Shown in pieces: positions 1 to 11,600 of a stretch of 64,000 nucleotides of DNA (within the stretch, counting starts at the first letter, position 1; every line of letters starts with the position of its first letter). Position numbers and translations under genes: made by a program. The DNA comes from Pontederia crassipes (Eukaryota; Streptophyta; Magnoliopsida; Commelinales; Pontederiaceae): NCBI GenBank assembly GCA_030549335.1, contig JAUKPH010000019.1:16752001-16816000 (forward strand), in the 5' to 3' direction. The notes under the pieces are model-generated. The model did no database searches and was not told where the DNA came from. It saw only the letters and a program-made list of their open reading frames with translations.

Positions 1-3
1 AAA

Positions 4-1710
4 AGGTTATTTCTTTTAACCACCCTTAAACTATTACGATTTTTTAAATCTAACTTCAAACGATGAACTTTATTTTTTGGATCCTTAAGCTATCATAATT
101 TTTCCAATTTGATTCTTCCGTTCAATTCTATCAACTTCTCGGTTATCTTTAATTTTTCGTATTTGTGAAAAGTCAATTATACCCGTTACAAGTGTTAGTC
201 TTTTGATCTGGTCACCACCGGTCAAGATTTAGCCATCCCCTCAATGAGTTTTTCGAACTTGAGCGTGATCTGGGGTGGCAGCTTCATTGGGGCTCTTCGG
301 TCTCGACGGCGGCCGAGATCCATAAGCAGAGCATCGGAGACCTCGTCGGAGCTCTAGCTCGCTCGTCGGAGCGGGTTGGAGCAACGGTCCGCCCGAACCA
401 GTAATAGGTCGAGGATGGCGTCCGTGTTGAGAAGGACGATGGAACTGGGACTGGCAGACGCGGTTGAGTCGTCGTCACCACTGTCCAAGATGCCGGAGGT
501 GGACACGTCGACCATCTCGTTGACGTCCATTTCACCCACCCTCCTTCCCTCATAACTGAACCGATCCGGTCGACGAAGCCACCGACCCAGTCCGATGTCC
601 TGGACGTAGATCGGATCTCCATGAATCGTGCCGAATTCGGCATCGGGGACGGAGGCGATGACTCGGTCTCAGAAAAGGAGGACGACAATGACGAGGAAGA
701 CGAGAAGGATGAAGAGAACCGATGGCGGCGATCGGAGGCCGCGTCACTCCAAAACTCGATCCAGCGGGGCGTGCGTGTGGCGACGGCAGTCTCGACGCTA
801 CGGTGGGTGGATGACGTCGATGAAGGCAGCAACGGTGACTTCTGATGCTGATGGCAGCAAAGTGGAGGCGGAGGCGGACAGGGTGGCTGGAAGGCGGAGT
901 GCCATAGGAAGAAGTCAGTGAGGTCGACGCCGCAGCAGTGGATCTGGGAATCATCAACGAAGAAGACAGGGTTGCCGGCGATATAGGGAATAGTGGGGAT
1001 GTAGCAGCGCTCAAAGACCGGGATGAGGATAGGGGCGCGGCGGAGAGCGGAGCGCGCGAGGCGGAGTGCGCGGTCGGGGTCGATGGGTCGAGGGCCCCAG
1101 GAGCGAGGCCAGAGGGAACCGCGAACCACCTGCAGGGACGCGGTTGCCAGAGGCAAGTCGAATGCGAGATGGGGGAGCTTCGGGCTGCCGCCCAAGTCGT
1201 CGGAGGAGTTCCGTCCATTCAGGTGATTCCTTCAATCCGAAAAGCCTAGGGAGGAGGGTAAGGCAACGGCGAGGAGCGCGCGGAGGTCTGGAGGAAAGGT
1301 GAAGCTGAGGTTGGCCTCGAGACGCGCCAGCTTGGCGTCGGAGATGGGCGGCATGAGCGGCACTGGGGCTGCTGCGAGGTGAGCAGCAACCGACGTAGGG
1401 AGAGGAGAGGGGGGCCCACCTTCGTCCGGCGTCCCCATCTCTCCTCTCCCTGCGTAGGAGGACCCCCCCCACCTTTGTCCGGTGTCCCCTCTGCTCTCTC
1501 TCCCTATGCACAATATTTTTTTTTCGCGTAAGGACATTTTCAACTTTCACAAATGCGAAAAATAAAAAATAACAGAAAAGTTGATGGAATTGGATGGAAG
1601 GATCAAATTGAAAAAATCATGATAATTTAAGGACGTGAAAAATAAAGTTTGTAGTTTGAGGTTAGATTTGGAAAATTGCGATAGTTTAGGAGTAGTTAGA
1701 GGAAAGTTTC
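4..1710. mobile_element. Pack-MULE 1: Mutator-like non-autonomous element carrying a host gene copy
   Basis: The two ends are inverted copies of each other over about 185 bp. Shared blocks, read inward from each end, include TAAACTAT, AAATCTAAC, AACTTTAT, TTTGATYCTTCC and TTCTCKGTTATTTTT-like runs. The right end stops at 1710 by comparison with the sister element at 29459-31105, whose border is fixed by a 9-bp duplication. The left border falls at the window edge, so the left target duplication cannot be read and this copy's duplication is unproved. Between the TIRs there is no transposase; the cargo is a minus-strand host gene copy (222-1354). Long TIRs plus host-gene cargo are the definition of a Pack-MULE. 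What is seen: inverted ends and gene homology. What is inferred: MULE membership, from the sister copy. Confidence 0.8.
222..1354 (-). pseudogene. Captured SMI1/KNR4-domain-like gene, near full length, frame-broken
   Basis: Read on the minus strand, the stretch starts at an ATG at 1354 (MPPISDAKLARLEANLSF), continues with FPPDLRALLAVALP, then a well-kept middle (WPRSWGPRPIDPDRALRLAR, RRAPILIPVFERCY, AGNPVFFVDD, CCGVDLTDFF), then IEFWSDAASDR, WVGGFVDRIGSVMREGGW, VDVSTSGILDS, LLLVRADRCSNPLRR, EVSDALLMDLG, and ends LIEGMAKS with a stop at 222. This order and length match the plant family of SMI1/KNR4-type proteins of unknown function, from N to C terminus. The parts lie in different frames: there are at least three frame changes (near 1235, 540 and 370), and the 1133-bp span is not a multiple of three. 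It is therefore a dead copy with the stop codon about 20 bp inside the left TIR. Family naming is from memory of the conserved blocks. Confidence 0.72.
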
Positions 1711-3640
1711 AACATAACACATAAACATAAAGTTGTTTGGACATATTAAGACAACTCGAGATAAGACTTCCACAATATAACATAAAACATATCTTGGGCT
1801 TAAGGTCCAACCAAGAATTCACCACCGTTAAGTCTATGCCTCTGTATCTATACGGATATATGAAGTACAAGAGAGATTTTCCTATTAGACAATATCGACA
1901 TCCATGCATGTATGCTTTTTATGTGGCATGACACATACAATTACGTAGCATTGATGCACATGCATCTTATAAAACATGTTATACAATCATTTGTATCAAG
2001 ATAAAATTTTGCATAAAATATGGAACACCAATTTTAAAATCACATTATAAATTTATCTTACATATTTAAACTTCTTGATCATAAAATATCATATGGCAAG
2101 TGATAACATTTTATTGCATTCTTAACGATGCAATGATTAACATTTTCATCTTTATGTTCATAATATTATATCTTAATTATCTCATATGTTTTTCTCCATT
2201 TTATCTTCATTTTTCATCTTTTTAATATAACTTATTATCTTGGTGATTGAGAATCATATTGACTTATCAATATTAACTAGCTAGGCCATAGTATCGTCTT
2301 TTTACTCTTGTAAATTTTTACATATATTGTGTAGTATTTTTTAATTAAAACTTTACACTAGTACTATTGTCCACCTCATTTTCATGAAACTTTACACTTT
2401 TATTATTCGACACTTCACCTTTCGTATACTTTATACATTTGCTAACGAGTGTAGACTTAGTTTACTTCAAATGATAATAAGAAGTCATTTCCATCAATCA
2501 ATCTTTCAAATTAGAATCATCAATACACAATCATAGTAAACATGTTTTATTTTTTAATTACTAATTTCGACTGCCCATGCATCACTACTTATATGTGATA
2601 ACAAAACATCAAACAATTGATAAGATAATGCTAGATATTGTTATAATTAAAAATAGTCAATTAACAGTTTAATAAGATTTTATTAATACATAACACATTG
2701 ATTATTGTTCATAACAGTGCCCATTTGATTCGCTGTAGATAAGTCGGATGTACTATGGCCCAATCGTAGACACACGACTAAAGAGTGCAAGTTTAAATCC
2801 TCTTGCTATGATTTATCATCATGTGCTACTACTTGATTGAGAACGCTATGACATGTCTGTAGGGCTGTTTTTAAAGGATGCATTTCATAAACACATTGTT
2901 ACGATTTTCATTTTGCTTTATTTTATCTAATGGATGAAATTAAAATAATGGTCCGTTATTTAAAGAAAGGACGCACACATTGCCTTTTAGTTTCACCTTT
3001 GGATTAAAATAATGTCCTTTAAATTAATCCATTGGTTTTTCATCAGTTTAAACACAAACTCATGGGTTAAAAAAAATCAGTTTGCTCACCCTAAAATTTG
3101 CCCTCACTCCTCATGTCTCTCCTCTTCCTCAATCTTTGTCCTCTTTCTCCCTTGATTTTCACCATCGACAGTAGTGTAGGTGATGTCAAGATGATAGCAT
3201 GAGAGGTGGTAGTGGCACAAGGCATTGACGACGTAGTGGCAATGACAATGAGAAAATGATAGCATTAATTGTGGCGTAAGGGTATCAACAACACAATGAG
3301 ATGACAAGAAAACAATGACGTTATCACATTGAGGTTATGGCATCGAGATGTCTGGGTGATGTCATTGTGGTGCCATAGTCAGGAAGAAAGATCGTGAGAG
3401 AACCATTAGTCTTTTTTCTCAAGAGAGATGTGGAGAGAGATTCAAATCTTTTTTGTTTGGAAGAGAGAATGGGGGAGGAAACATAGTCAGTTAGATAGGA
3501 AAGGGTTTTTTTGTTTGAGGAGAATATGGTAAAGACTTTTTTTAGAGAAGACATCTCATTATCTTTACTAATATGGGTATTATAAAACAACCTCCCATCG
3601 ATCCGTTTCCTAACATTCGCCTCCAACGCCAACGTTTATG
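1711..3640. other. AT-rich spacer, no gene seen
   Basis: No reading frame with a recognisable domain, no splice-consistent exon chain and no RNA gene were found. Part of it (about 2860-3060) resembles a small inverted-repeat element, with TTTAAAG-type blocks facing each other, but no duplication could be fixed. Composition is strongly AT-rich throughout. Confidence 0.5.
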
Positions 3641-5050
3641 GCGTTGGGTCGTCTAGTTCTTCGACCAAAAACCCTCGAAACTTGGTAATCACCGTCCAAA
3701 GCAAGATCGTTTATGGGGAGTTCTTGTCAGGTATCATCCTCTCGATGCTCATGAAGGTCACTATGAAGTTGGGAATCCTTTTGTTATACTCTTGTAAATT
3801 ATTGTCAGTTGACATGGACATGGAACTAGCCGCCAATACAACTGTGGACATGATAGTAAATAAAGCCACGTTGTCTCATCGACAACGATGTTGCATGCTC
3901 CTCCATGAACTCGCACGATGAGGGTGGTGCATGGATGGTCTAATGTTTGGAGCCCACTTAACATCAATGTCAATGTTGGACAAGCAAACAACCTAAGGAT
4001 TAGGACAGCCTCAATTGAAGCTAACATAAATCATACAACCGTGTTGAAAGTAGCAGTCGACCACGAGAATTTTGAGGACATGGGAGAGTCATAAATCACC
4101 ATGCAAAGACAGTGAAGTAAGGTCCAATTAGTGGCACAGTGGAAGATGGTTCTTTGGAAGGCACATGTGCACTAGGTGACTATAGGAAATGCTTACTTCT
4201 CTTTTAATGGGGCTAGGACTTGGATCACTACAGCTCTTGCTCTCATAATATTAAATTTTAGAGATGCTCGTCCTTATTTTAAGAAGGTAATGGACTTGAG
4301 GGATCTCAAAATCATGCCATCATTCTAGATTGGCAACCACATTCATTAATGTCCACCGTGAATGAAGGAATTCCTACAGCTTTTGTATCCGGTGCTCCTA
4401 ATTTGTTGTGGGATGTTTGTCACTGTATTGGAATACCAAGTAGTTTGTGTGATTTGATGGAGCCTCTTTCAGGGATTGACAAAGGCAACACACTTGTAGT
4501 GATTGCTATTGTAATTCTTGTCCTCTCAAAATGTTGCATCAAATGTACCAACTAGCGAACAAGCTTTAGATGCATGGTGTGAGTTCATATATACTGCACA
4601 AAAATCATTCCCTCCACATGAATTTGATTTTTGTATCTCAAGTGGTGGTAACCTTGAACATTTTTTGTGTTCACTGAAAAAATCTAACAATGCACATAAA
4701 CTACCTTCCTGATCTATTTGGGTATGTATATTTTCTCCTTCACTTGGAGCTCATGTGGTAGATGTAGCAGAGAGATCTCTCCTGCACAACAAACCAAGGC
4801 ATACTCCTGCACAACAAATCAAGGCACATATCATACTAGCATCAATGAACATGAACCCTGGGATCAACCACAAACTTGAAAGTCAGTGAGGACGAGGTCA
4901 ACTTCTCGGCCACACCCTCTTTCCTCGCTCACTTAAAGTTTGGGATGCTTTGAACCTTCGTTGTGAAAAAGAATGGGACCAACATCTATATGACCCAAAA
5001 TTCCATCTGTGGTTATTATTGTTTCCATAAGAAGAACATTAAATGTTGTA
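3640..5050 (+). pseudogene. Unidentified decayed coding stretch
   Basis: The base composition here rises above the surrounding AT-rich DNA and plus-strand frames read like protein in short runs. Examples are FVSGAPNLLWDVCHCIGIP and LCDLMEPLSGIDKGNTLVV (4349-4555), then EQALDAWCEFIYTAQ, FPPHEFDF and GGNLEHFLCSLKKSNNAH (4518-4712), then AHVVDVAERSLLHNKPRH and AQQIKAHIILASMNMNPG (about 4740-4870), and KEWDQHLYDPKFHLW (about 4970-5020). The frame changes between runs and stops intervene, so it is not a working gene. I do not recognise the family. It could be an old host gene copy or a fragment carried by a transposon. Confidence 0.4.
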
Positions 5051-6810
5051 CATAGTACATGTAAATGAAACTCAGAACCTTTATTTAGAAATCATGATAT
5101 TGTGACATTTGTGATTGTATTACTCATATAGTACCAAGGTGTTATATGTTGCAACATACAAAGTTGATGGTATAAATAGTCAAGAGATGCAGGTTGTTAA
5201 GGAAGATTGTGATATGCTTATATTAATAACCAACTCAATATAAAGTCATAATTGCCAAAGGCATAAAGTTGTCATAACATAGTGCAACTGTTGAATCGGA
5301 AGAAGTCGCCTAGAATATACGTTGATGCTCACTAGTCACCGACACTACTAATCTATTAGCCAATCACCAACCGGCGTACTATACTTGCCCATTCATGTAG
5401 AGCTTCTTTGCGGACATAGTTGATAGCAACGAAAGGGGGATGAGAGAGATGGAGAGAACACTATTGAGAGTAGAAAGTGGAGAGTGATAACATCTTCTTT
5501 AGGATATCCATCACCACCTTCTTGCCTTTTGAGTCCCCCATTTGTTGGCATCTCATGATATGCCAAAGGTAACTAAGTTAGGGGCATTTCATATGAGTTA
5601 CTTCAGATAAATTATTCGTTATTTTATTTAAATTTCTCATGATTCACCACATTATCTCATTTATTGTCTGATAATTTTAATTACTCTAATAATTTTAATT
5701 ATCACCCCATTGATAATTTTAATTGCACCAATAATCCAGATAGCAGATAGAAAAAATGCATCTTTTCATATTATCAGTTACTTTAAATGCATTTTCATGA
5801 AAATATTCACTCAATCAAAATTTTATTATTAAACAAATATCGTTTAACTCTATATTTCTTATTGTTTGGAATCTTTTACAAATAACTCTTAATTTTAACT
5901 TATATTCTTTTATCTTTATTTATTTTTTTATTTTTTGGTTTTTATTTATAATAATATATGACCAAATCTAAAATATTTTTTAGGTATATGTTAATAATTT
6001 TCTCTACAATTTAATTATTAGTATTTATCAAACATTATAATGTGTTATTAATAGTAATTTAAATAATGATAATATATTTTAGTGATGATCTAAATTACTA
6101 ATTAATGAAATTAGTAATGCACCAAAATGTTCCTCATATATTTTTTTCTAAGACCTCCTTCTCAAGGTGAGTTTTCCATATTTACTTCCAACAAAGCAAC
6201 ACATTTAGCTGGATGAACATGGAAATGCATGATATTTTTGCTTGTTTTTTTTGTGAAATGTGAGAAAATAAAGTAAACCTAGGACATGGGAAGAAGATTG
6301 TTGAAAATCTTTGAGGGTGATGATTGCAAAAGTTATATTTAATCCAATATTTGAGAATAGGTGTCGATCATTTAACTGCTCATGTGGTGCTAAAAGTTAT
6401 AGGCACTCATGAAAAATAATTATTTTTCCCCAAGAAATAATTTGTACCAATTATTTGAGTGAAGAATTCTAACCTTCATTTATAACTCGATATCATTTGA
6501 ACGAGAAAATAGAAAATTTAAAAGGCAAAATTTGTTCTTCAAGCTAAGTATTTGGAACTTTGACTCGAGGAAAAATGTAACAACAATGAAGGATTCTAGT
6601 AGAGATAGAATTTCGATCGGGTTGGTATAATTCAAAATTGTATCATATCGAAAGTCACTTGGGCAACCTGACATAATTTGAGCACGATCTTCACCATGTC
6701 AATAAGTTCGGATTGGACTCTTCATTATTTTTACTATGAATATTATTTAAATTTATATGTATATATAAAGTATTTAATGTCGGTGTCAAGCGCTTTCCGT
6801 ATGAAGCGTG

Positions 6811-7110
6811 TGTCAAGTTGCTTTACACATATTTTTCTTTATTTTTTTCGATATCTTTCTTTATTAATAATTTACATGATTATTTACGATAACAAAATTA
6901 TGATTAAAATAATCAACAATAATTATATTCATCATTTTTATAAATTTACGAACTTATGCACTTTGTTATTCTTCATAATTGATATAACCATTTTAAATAA
7001 CTTTTTATGTTATAAAATTATTTTTGTTATTATCAATGATCCTTTAAACTATCGATAAAGAAAGATATCAAGAAAAATAAAAAAAATATGTGTAAAATCG
7101 CTTGACACTT
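6811..7110. repeat. AT-rich inverted repeat (foldback)
   Basis: A stretch of about 57 bp near 6811-6868 (GTGTCAAGTTGCTTTACACA, then TTTTTCTTTATTTTT and GATATCTTTCTTTAT) returns in inverted orientation near 7050-7110, with a few mismatches. The 180-bp loop is almost pure A/T. Weakly similar direct copies of GACAYAATTTGRGCACG lie outside it near 6672 and 7268. It may be the core of a small DNA element, but no target duplication could be fixed. Confidence 0.4.
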
Positions 7111-7119
7111 GCATTAAAC

Positions 7120-8408
7120 TTATATATATATTTATAACAATTAAATAAATAATATGCAACACACATATATATAATATTAATTACTAATCTAGAAAAATAA
7201 AAAAAATAAAAAGGGTCACATTGGGCTAGTAAAAAATGCTGACCAACTTCTTGTTGGACAACTTGACACAATTTGGCACGGACCTAACTCGTGCCAAATA
7301 ATTACATTACTAATTATTTTATATTAAAATTTTAGATAATTTTAACGTTTATTATTCTTAATCTTATCTATTTTAGCTGCTATCATTTTTGTCTGATAAC
7401 TTCCATTTATTCTTGTATTTAAAATATTAAAAAATAACTAAGCCCTCGGGTCAAACTCGGATCCAAGTGATTGGTTTGAGTGGGCTAGAATCATCTCTGG
7501 GATGGGCTAAACAGTCATTATGGAACACAGATGGAAGCGATGAATCCAAAGAAAATAGTTCAGTAAGACTCATTTTATTTCTTTTTTTTTTTAAAATATA
7601 ATAAACTTTTTAGAGAATAAGAAAAAATCAAATAGAATTTGAGGAGATGATGACGTGAAATTGGGTCACATTTGGTTTATCTTTTAATTTTAAAAATATA
7701 CATGCAATTTAAAGATTAATAATTTATTTGTTTTTTTATTAAGTGAAAATATATTTAACATTGAGGAAAGATAAGTGAATAGTCTTAACCTGGAAAGAAA
7801 TACATCTTAATAGTGACAGATTTTTTACGATTGACTCGTAGGATGGGTATTCTGAGCCGATTTTTTTTAAAAATTTTATACCGACAATATTTTACTCGTA
7901 AGTATTTTAAGATAGGGACTCCTATCCGACTCCAGGGAAAAAGTAAAAAAAAAGGTACTTCTCTAATAGAAGGAAATGGATCGACTTAAATAAAATCCGG
8001 CTAAAAAATCACACAAGCCTGAAATTTTATTTTTTATCTGTATAATAATAAGTTCATAAATAACCAATTCTTTTATTTTTTTCTAATATACTAATGTTCT
8101 TATGTTTCATCATGAAATTATTGTTTTAATTTAAATTTTGCAGTACTATATATTTTATATTTATTTATAAAATTGAATATATTTATATTAATGCCATTTA
8201 ATTTTTTATTTTTTAAATATTATTATATTAAAGTAGGGGCCCAAAAAATCATTAAAAAAAGGATAAGAGGATAATCTTCACCAAAATAGAATATGTGACT
8301 TTTTAAAATCCAAAATTCAATTTGATCCGTGTTTTTTTTTGCCCTTTTTTAAAGATGAATTGAAGGGGAAACATTATATAAAAAATAATAAATGACGTTG
8401 AAAATAGC
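7120..8408. other. AT-rich spacer upstream of the KH gene
   Basis: No coding or RNA feature was recognised. The stretch is made of A/T runs with a few short GC islands (for example near 7440-7510 and 7840-7930). Its last few hundred bases should contain the promoter of the KH-domain gene. Confidence 0.45.
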
Positions 8409-8415
8409 TATAAAA
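8409..8415 (+). promoter_or_regulatory. Probable TATA box of the KH-domain gene
   Basis: TATAAAA lies 221 bp before the chosen ATG at 8630 and marks the change from AT-rich spacer to a GC-rich transcribed leader. If it is the TATA box, transcription starts near 8440. The upstream ATG at 8415 would then lie before the transcript start and would not be translated. Confidence 0.5.
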
Positions 8416-8629
8416 TGGAAAACGGGAAAATTCTAATCTTGAGACGTAGCTGGAAGTCGTTCCCCGCCGCCCTTCTCTGCACCCTTTCGGCCTTTCTCGC
8501 AAAACCAGTCGTTAATGCTGCGAGGAAGAGGCCGACGAATCCACTAATACTCGACACTTCTACATCACTTCTTCTACTGCTGCTGCTGCTTCCCTACGCC
8601 GTCTCCACCAAATCCTTCGCTCTCCGCCC

Positions 8630-11600
8630 ATGGAATCCCCCGAGCCGCACCGCGATTCCTCACCTGATTCGAACCCCAAGCGGTCGCAGCAACAGCGGTC
8701 GCCGTCACCGACCCCGACCCACGGTAATATCGATCTCCCCACTTTGTGTCTCCGTTCCCTTCTTTCTTCGCAATTTTTCTTCTTTGCTCATTCTGTTCGA
8801 TCTCGCAGATCTCTGGTTGGGATCAGTTTCGATCTCGTAGTGCTCGACGATTTGCCATGTTTTTTCCTGTTTTTGCGATTAGTTGTTCTTTGGGGAGCCA
8901 GTGTGACTGTTAACTGTTTGTTCAAATGCCTATTTGATGAACGCTGGATTTGGAGCCAATTTGCGTCTAGTGTTATTCTACGCTGTTGTAATTAATTAGG
9001 CGCTCTGCTTAACGTTCCATGATTTAGATGAGTAATTGCTTCTTACGGTTACCTGCTAGTGCACAAGAAAAGAAGAAACTCGAAAATGGAGATCATCCAA
9101 GTATTTAGATATAATCATTTTGATTTTTGAAACATGCAATGTACAGTTTGAATCTTTTATACCCAGCATGGGAATTAATCTCCTCTGTTAATGATCCTAC
9201 CTACCTACGTGCTTTTATCTGTGGTCCATGGGGTTTGGTCTGCCGTGTCCTTGTGCAGATTGTTTGAAAAGTTTTATGTCTATGCTTTATTCCGTTGTCT
9301 ATGGAAGTTTCCTAATAGTAAAAAAGCTTGCAATGGATCAGGGAATATGGATGGCATTGACTAATATAATCATTGGAGATAGTCTCTACGCAACTTTCCA
9401 AACACAAATCCATAATTATTTGCGGAATTAACCAATCCATCTGAGTGCAGTTCCATGGAATGTATTGCCACTCTGGTATTGCGAGCTTTCTTCGAAAAAA
9501 AAAACTCTGGAATTGCAAGGGACTAATGAAGACTGAGGAAATGAAATACGCGTTGCTTCTGTAGTCTTGCTGAAGAGTAATGACATATTTGAGTGCCATC
9601 AATCACATGTTGGATTGATAAATTTTATATTTGCAATCGTCTTGTGTGATATATCACACTCTCCAAAAAATGCAATTATTTTATTTTCAGTAGCTTCAGA
9701 TGTTTTTTTGCTGTCTTATTTGATTAGAAAGGTCATCTTGTGTGAAAGAAAAAAATAATATTTGATATATAGGAAGCTCATAGAAATTTTTGTTATTGCA
9801 AGTGTGTTTTTCTGTGTTAGTTTGGCTGAAGGGATTACCATTGTAGAATATACATTTTGCACATAATTCTTGTGACTTTGCTATGACTTATGAGCACTTA
9901 GAGCACAACATAGGAAAAAATTGTCGTCTCAATTTTATTTTAGTTCTAGTTTTCCCCATGATATATTTATTCTTCCACTTGTAACATATACATATTTAAA
10001 TTTCATTCTTTAGTGGTAATTTCCACAAGGCTTTTTTTGTTGTCAGATAAGGAAAAGCAGACATATTTAAGGTTTCTCGTTTCAAACACTGGGGCTGGAT
10101 GCATCATTGGAAAGGGAGGATTGACAATTTCCGAATTCCAATCACACTCTGGAGCTCGTATACAGCTATCTCGTAATCAAGAATTTTTTCCAGGAACACA
10201 AGAGAGAGTGATTATGGTTTCTGGAACATTTGACGAGGTAATTAAAGGGATGGAGTTGATCCTTGAGAAACTGCTAAATGAGGTATGTTGATATGTCAAG
10301 TTTTTTGGTAGCTGAATCTTGAGCTTTTACTGAAGGTCTGGTTTTATCTATTTGCAGGTGGAAGAAGGTAATGACACTGAAGGTAGATCCAGGAGCCGAC
10401 TTATTGTGCCTAATGGCTCATGTGGTGGCATAATTGGCAAAGGAGGAGCGACCATCAAGTATAATTTCATGTCCTTTGTTTAGATCTTATAAGTTGGATT
10501 GAGTCTGGAAAATTATTAGTAAGTTGTCATTTGCTTGGCTTATGTAAGGATCTTAACAATGATGTCAAACACATAAAATGGACATGACATGGAGGATCCA
10601 CAAAACACAAAATTCTATACATGTAACACAACATGGACGATTCTACTAGAAACAGAAATATATTTATATTAACTGGTAAAAAAATTATATACCTACAATT
10701 TTATAGGGAGATGCCACAAAATGCAATGGTTACCTACCATTAAAAAAGGTTAATCAAGCATTAAGAACAAGAATAACATCACGCTCTCTTAGCACTTTAA
10801 CATTGTGGCATAAATTTTAAACAAATACTAGCACTAAAATTGGAAAAAGGAGTATCACAAAAAATAGTCCCCTGTCTGAATGAGCAGGGGAAGCACTTCG
10901 GTACAGCGGGGAGGAACTTGCTTCCCCTGTTCACAGACAGGAAGGCCTTAGTTCGTGATAAGGATGCACATGTGGTAGTTCGTGATAAGGATGCACATGT
11001 GGAAGCTCAAGAGTTGGGGGGTGGGGTGGGGTGGTGGTGGTGAGTAGTGTTAGCTCATGATAAGGACGCACATGTGGAAGCTCAAGAGTTGGTGGGGGGG
11101 GGGGGGGGGGGGGGGGGTTGAGGTGGGGTGATGGTGTTGGGGTTGAGTGGGGTCAGCAACAACAAGAGTAGCCAGTGGGAGCAATGACGATCGCAGAGAA
11201 GCACCAGCGACAACATAGAAGTGTAGTCACAGCAGGGCAGCAGAGAAGAAGCAGTGTTGGCAGGTCACCAGCAAGGGCACCAACATCCACAGCAGGCTGC
11301 AGCAATGGTAGCATGACAGCAGCAACAGCATGGTAACGACAGCGGTGATATAAGAACAGCATCCATCAGATTCCCAGGTAAAGGAAAAATTGATTGGGTT
11401 GATGGAGACATGCCACTGATCTTGCTGTCTCGCGCGCTGTACAAAAATTATTCAGCATAGGAACGAGCACGAAATCCCTGCGTGCACACATAGAATCGTC
11501 TGAATCTACATGTCAGAATGCAATTTTGACAACTTTGAATCTTAGTGTCGCTCGCTTTCTGGTGCATGAAAAACTAATTAGAATGACACGGTGCTGTTTA

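Noticed and set aside
2740-2830. tRNA-like look of a short GC-richer stretch
   Set aside because: No paired acceptor stem or TTCRANNC box could be placed. No tRNA gene was supported anywhere in the window.
5578-6140. MITE-like inverted ends (GGGGCATTTCATATGAGTTACT against AGGAACATTTTGGTGCATTACT)
   Set aside because: The ends are similar but diverged, and no 2-, 3-, 8- or 9-bp duplication could be found on the two sides.
8415-8840. 141-residue frame at the start of the KH gene
   Set aside because: It begins at the TATA box and runs through the leader, exon 1 and intron 1 in a frame different from the one used by the KH protein.
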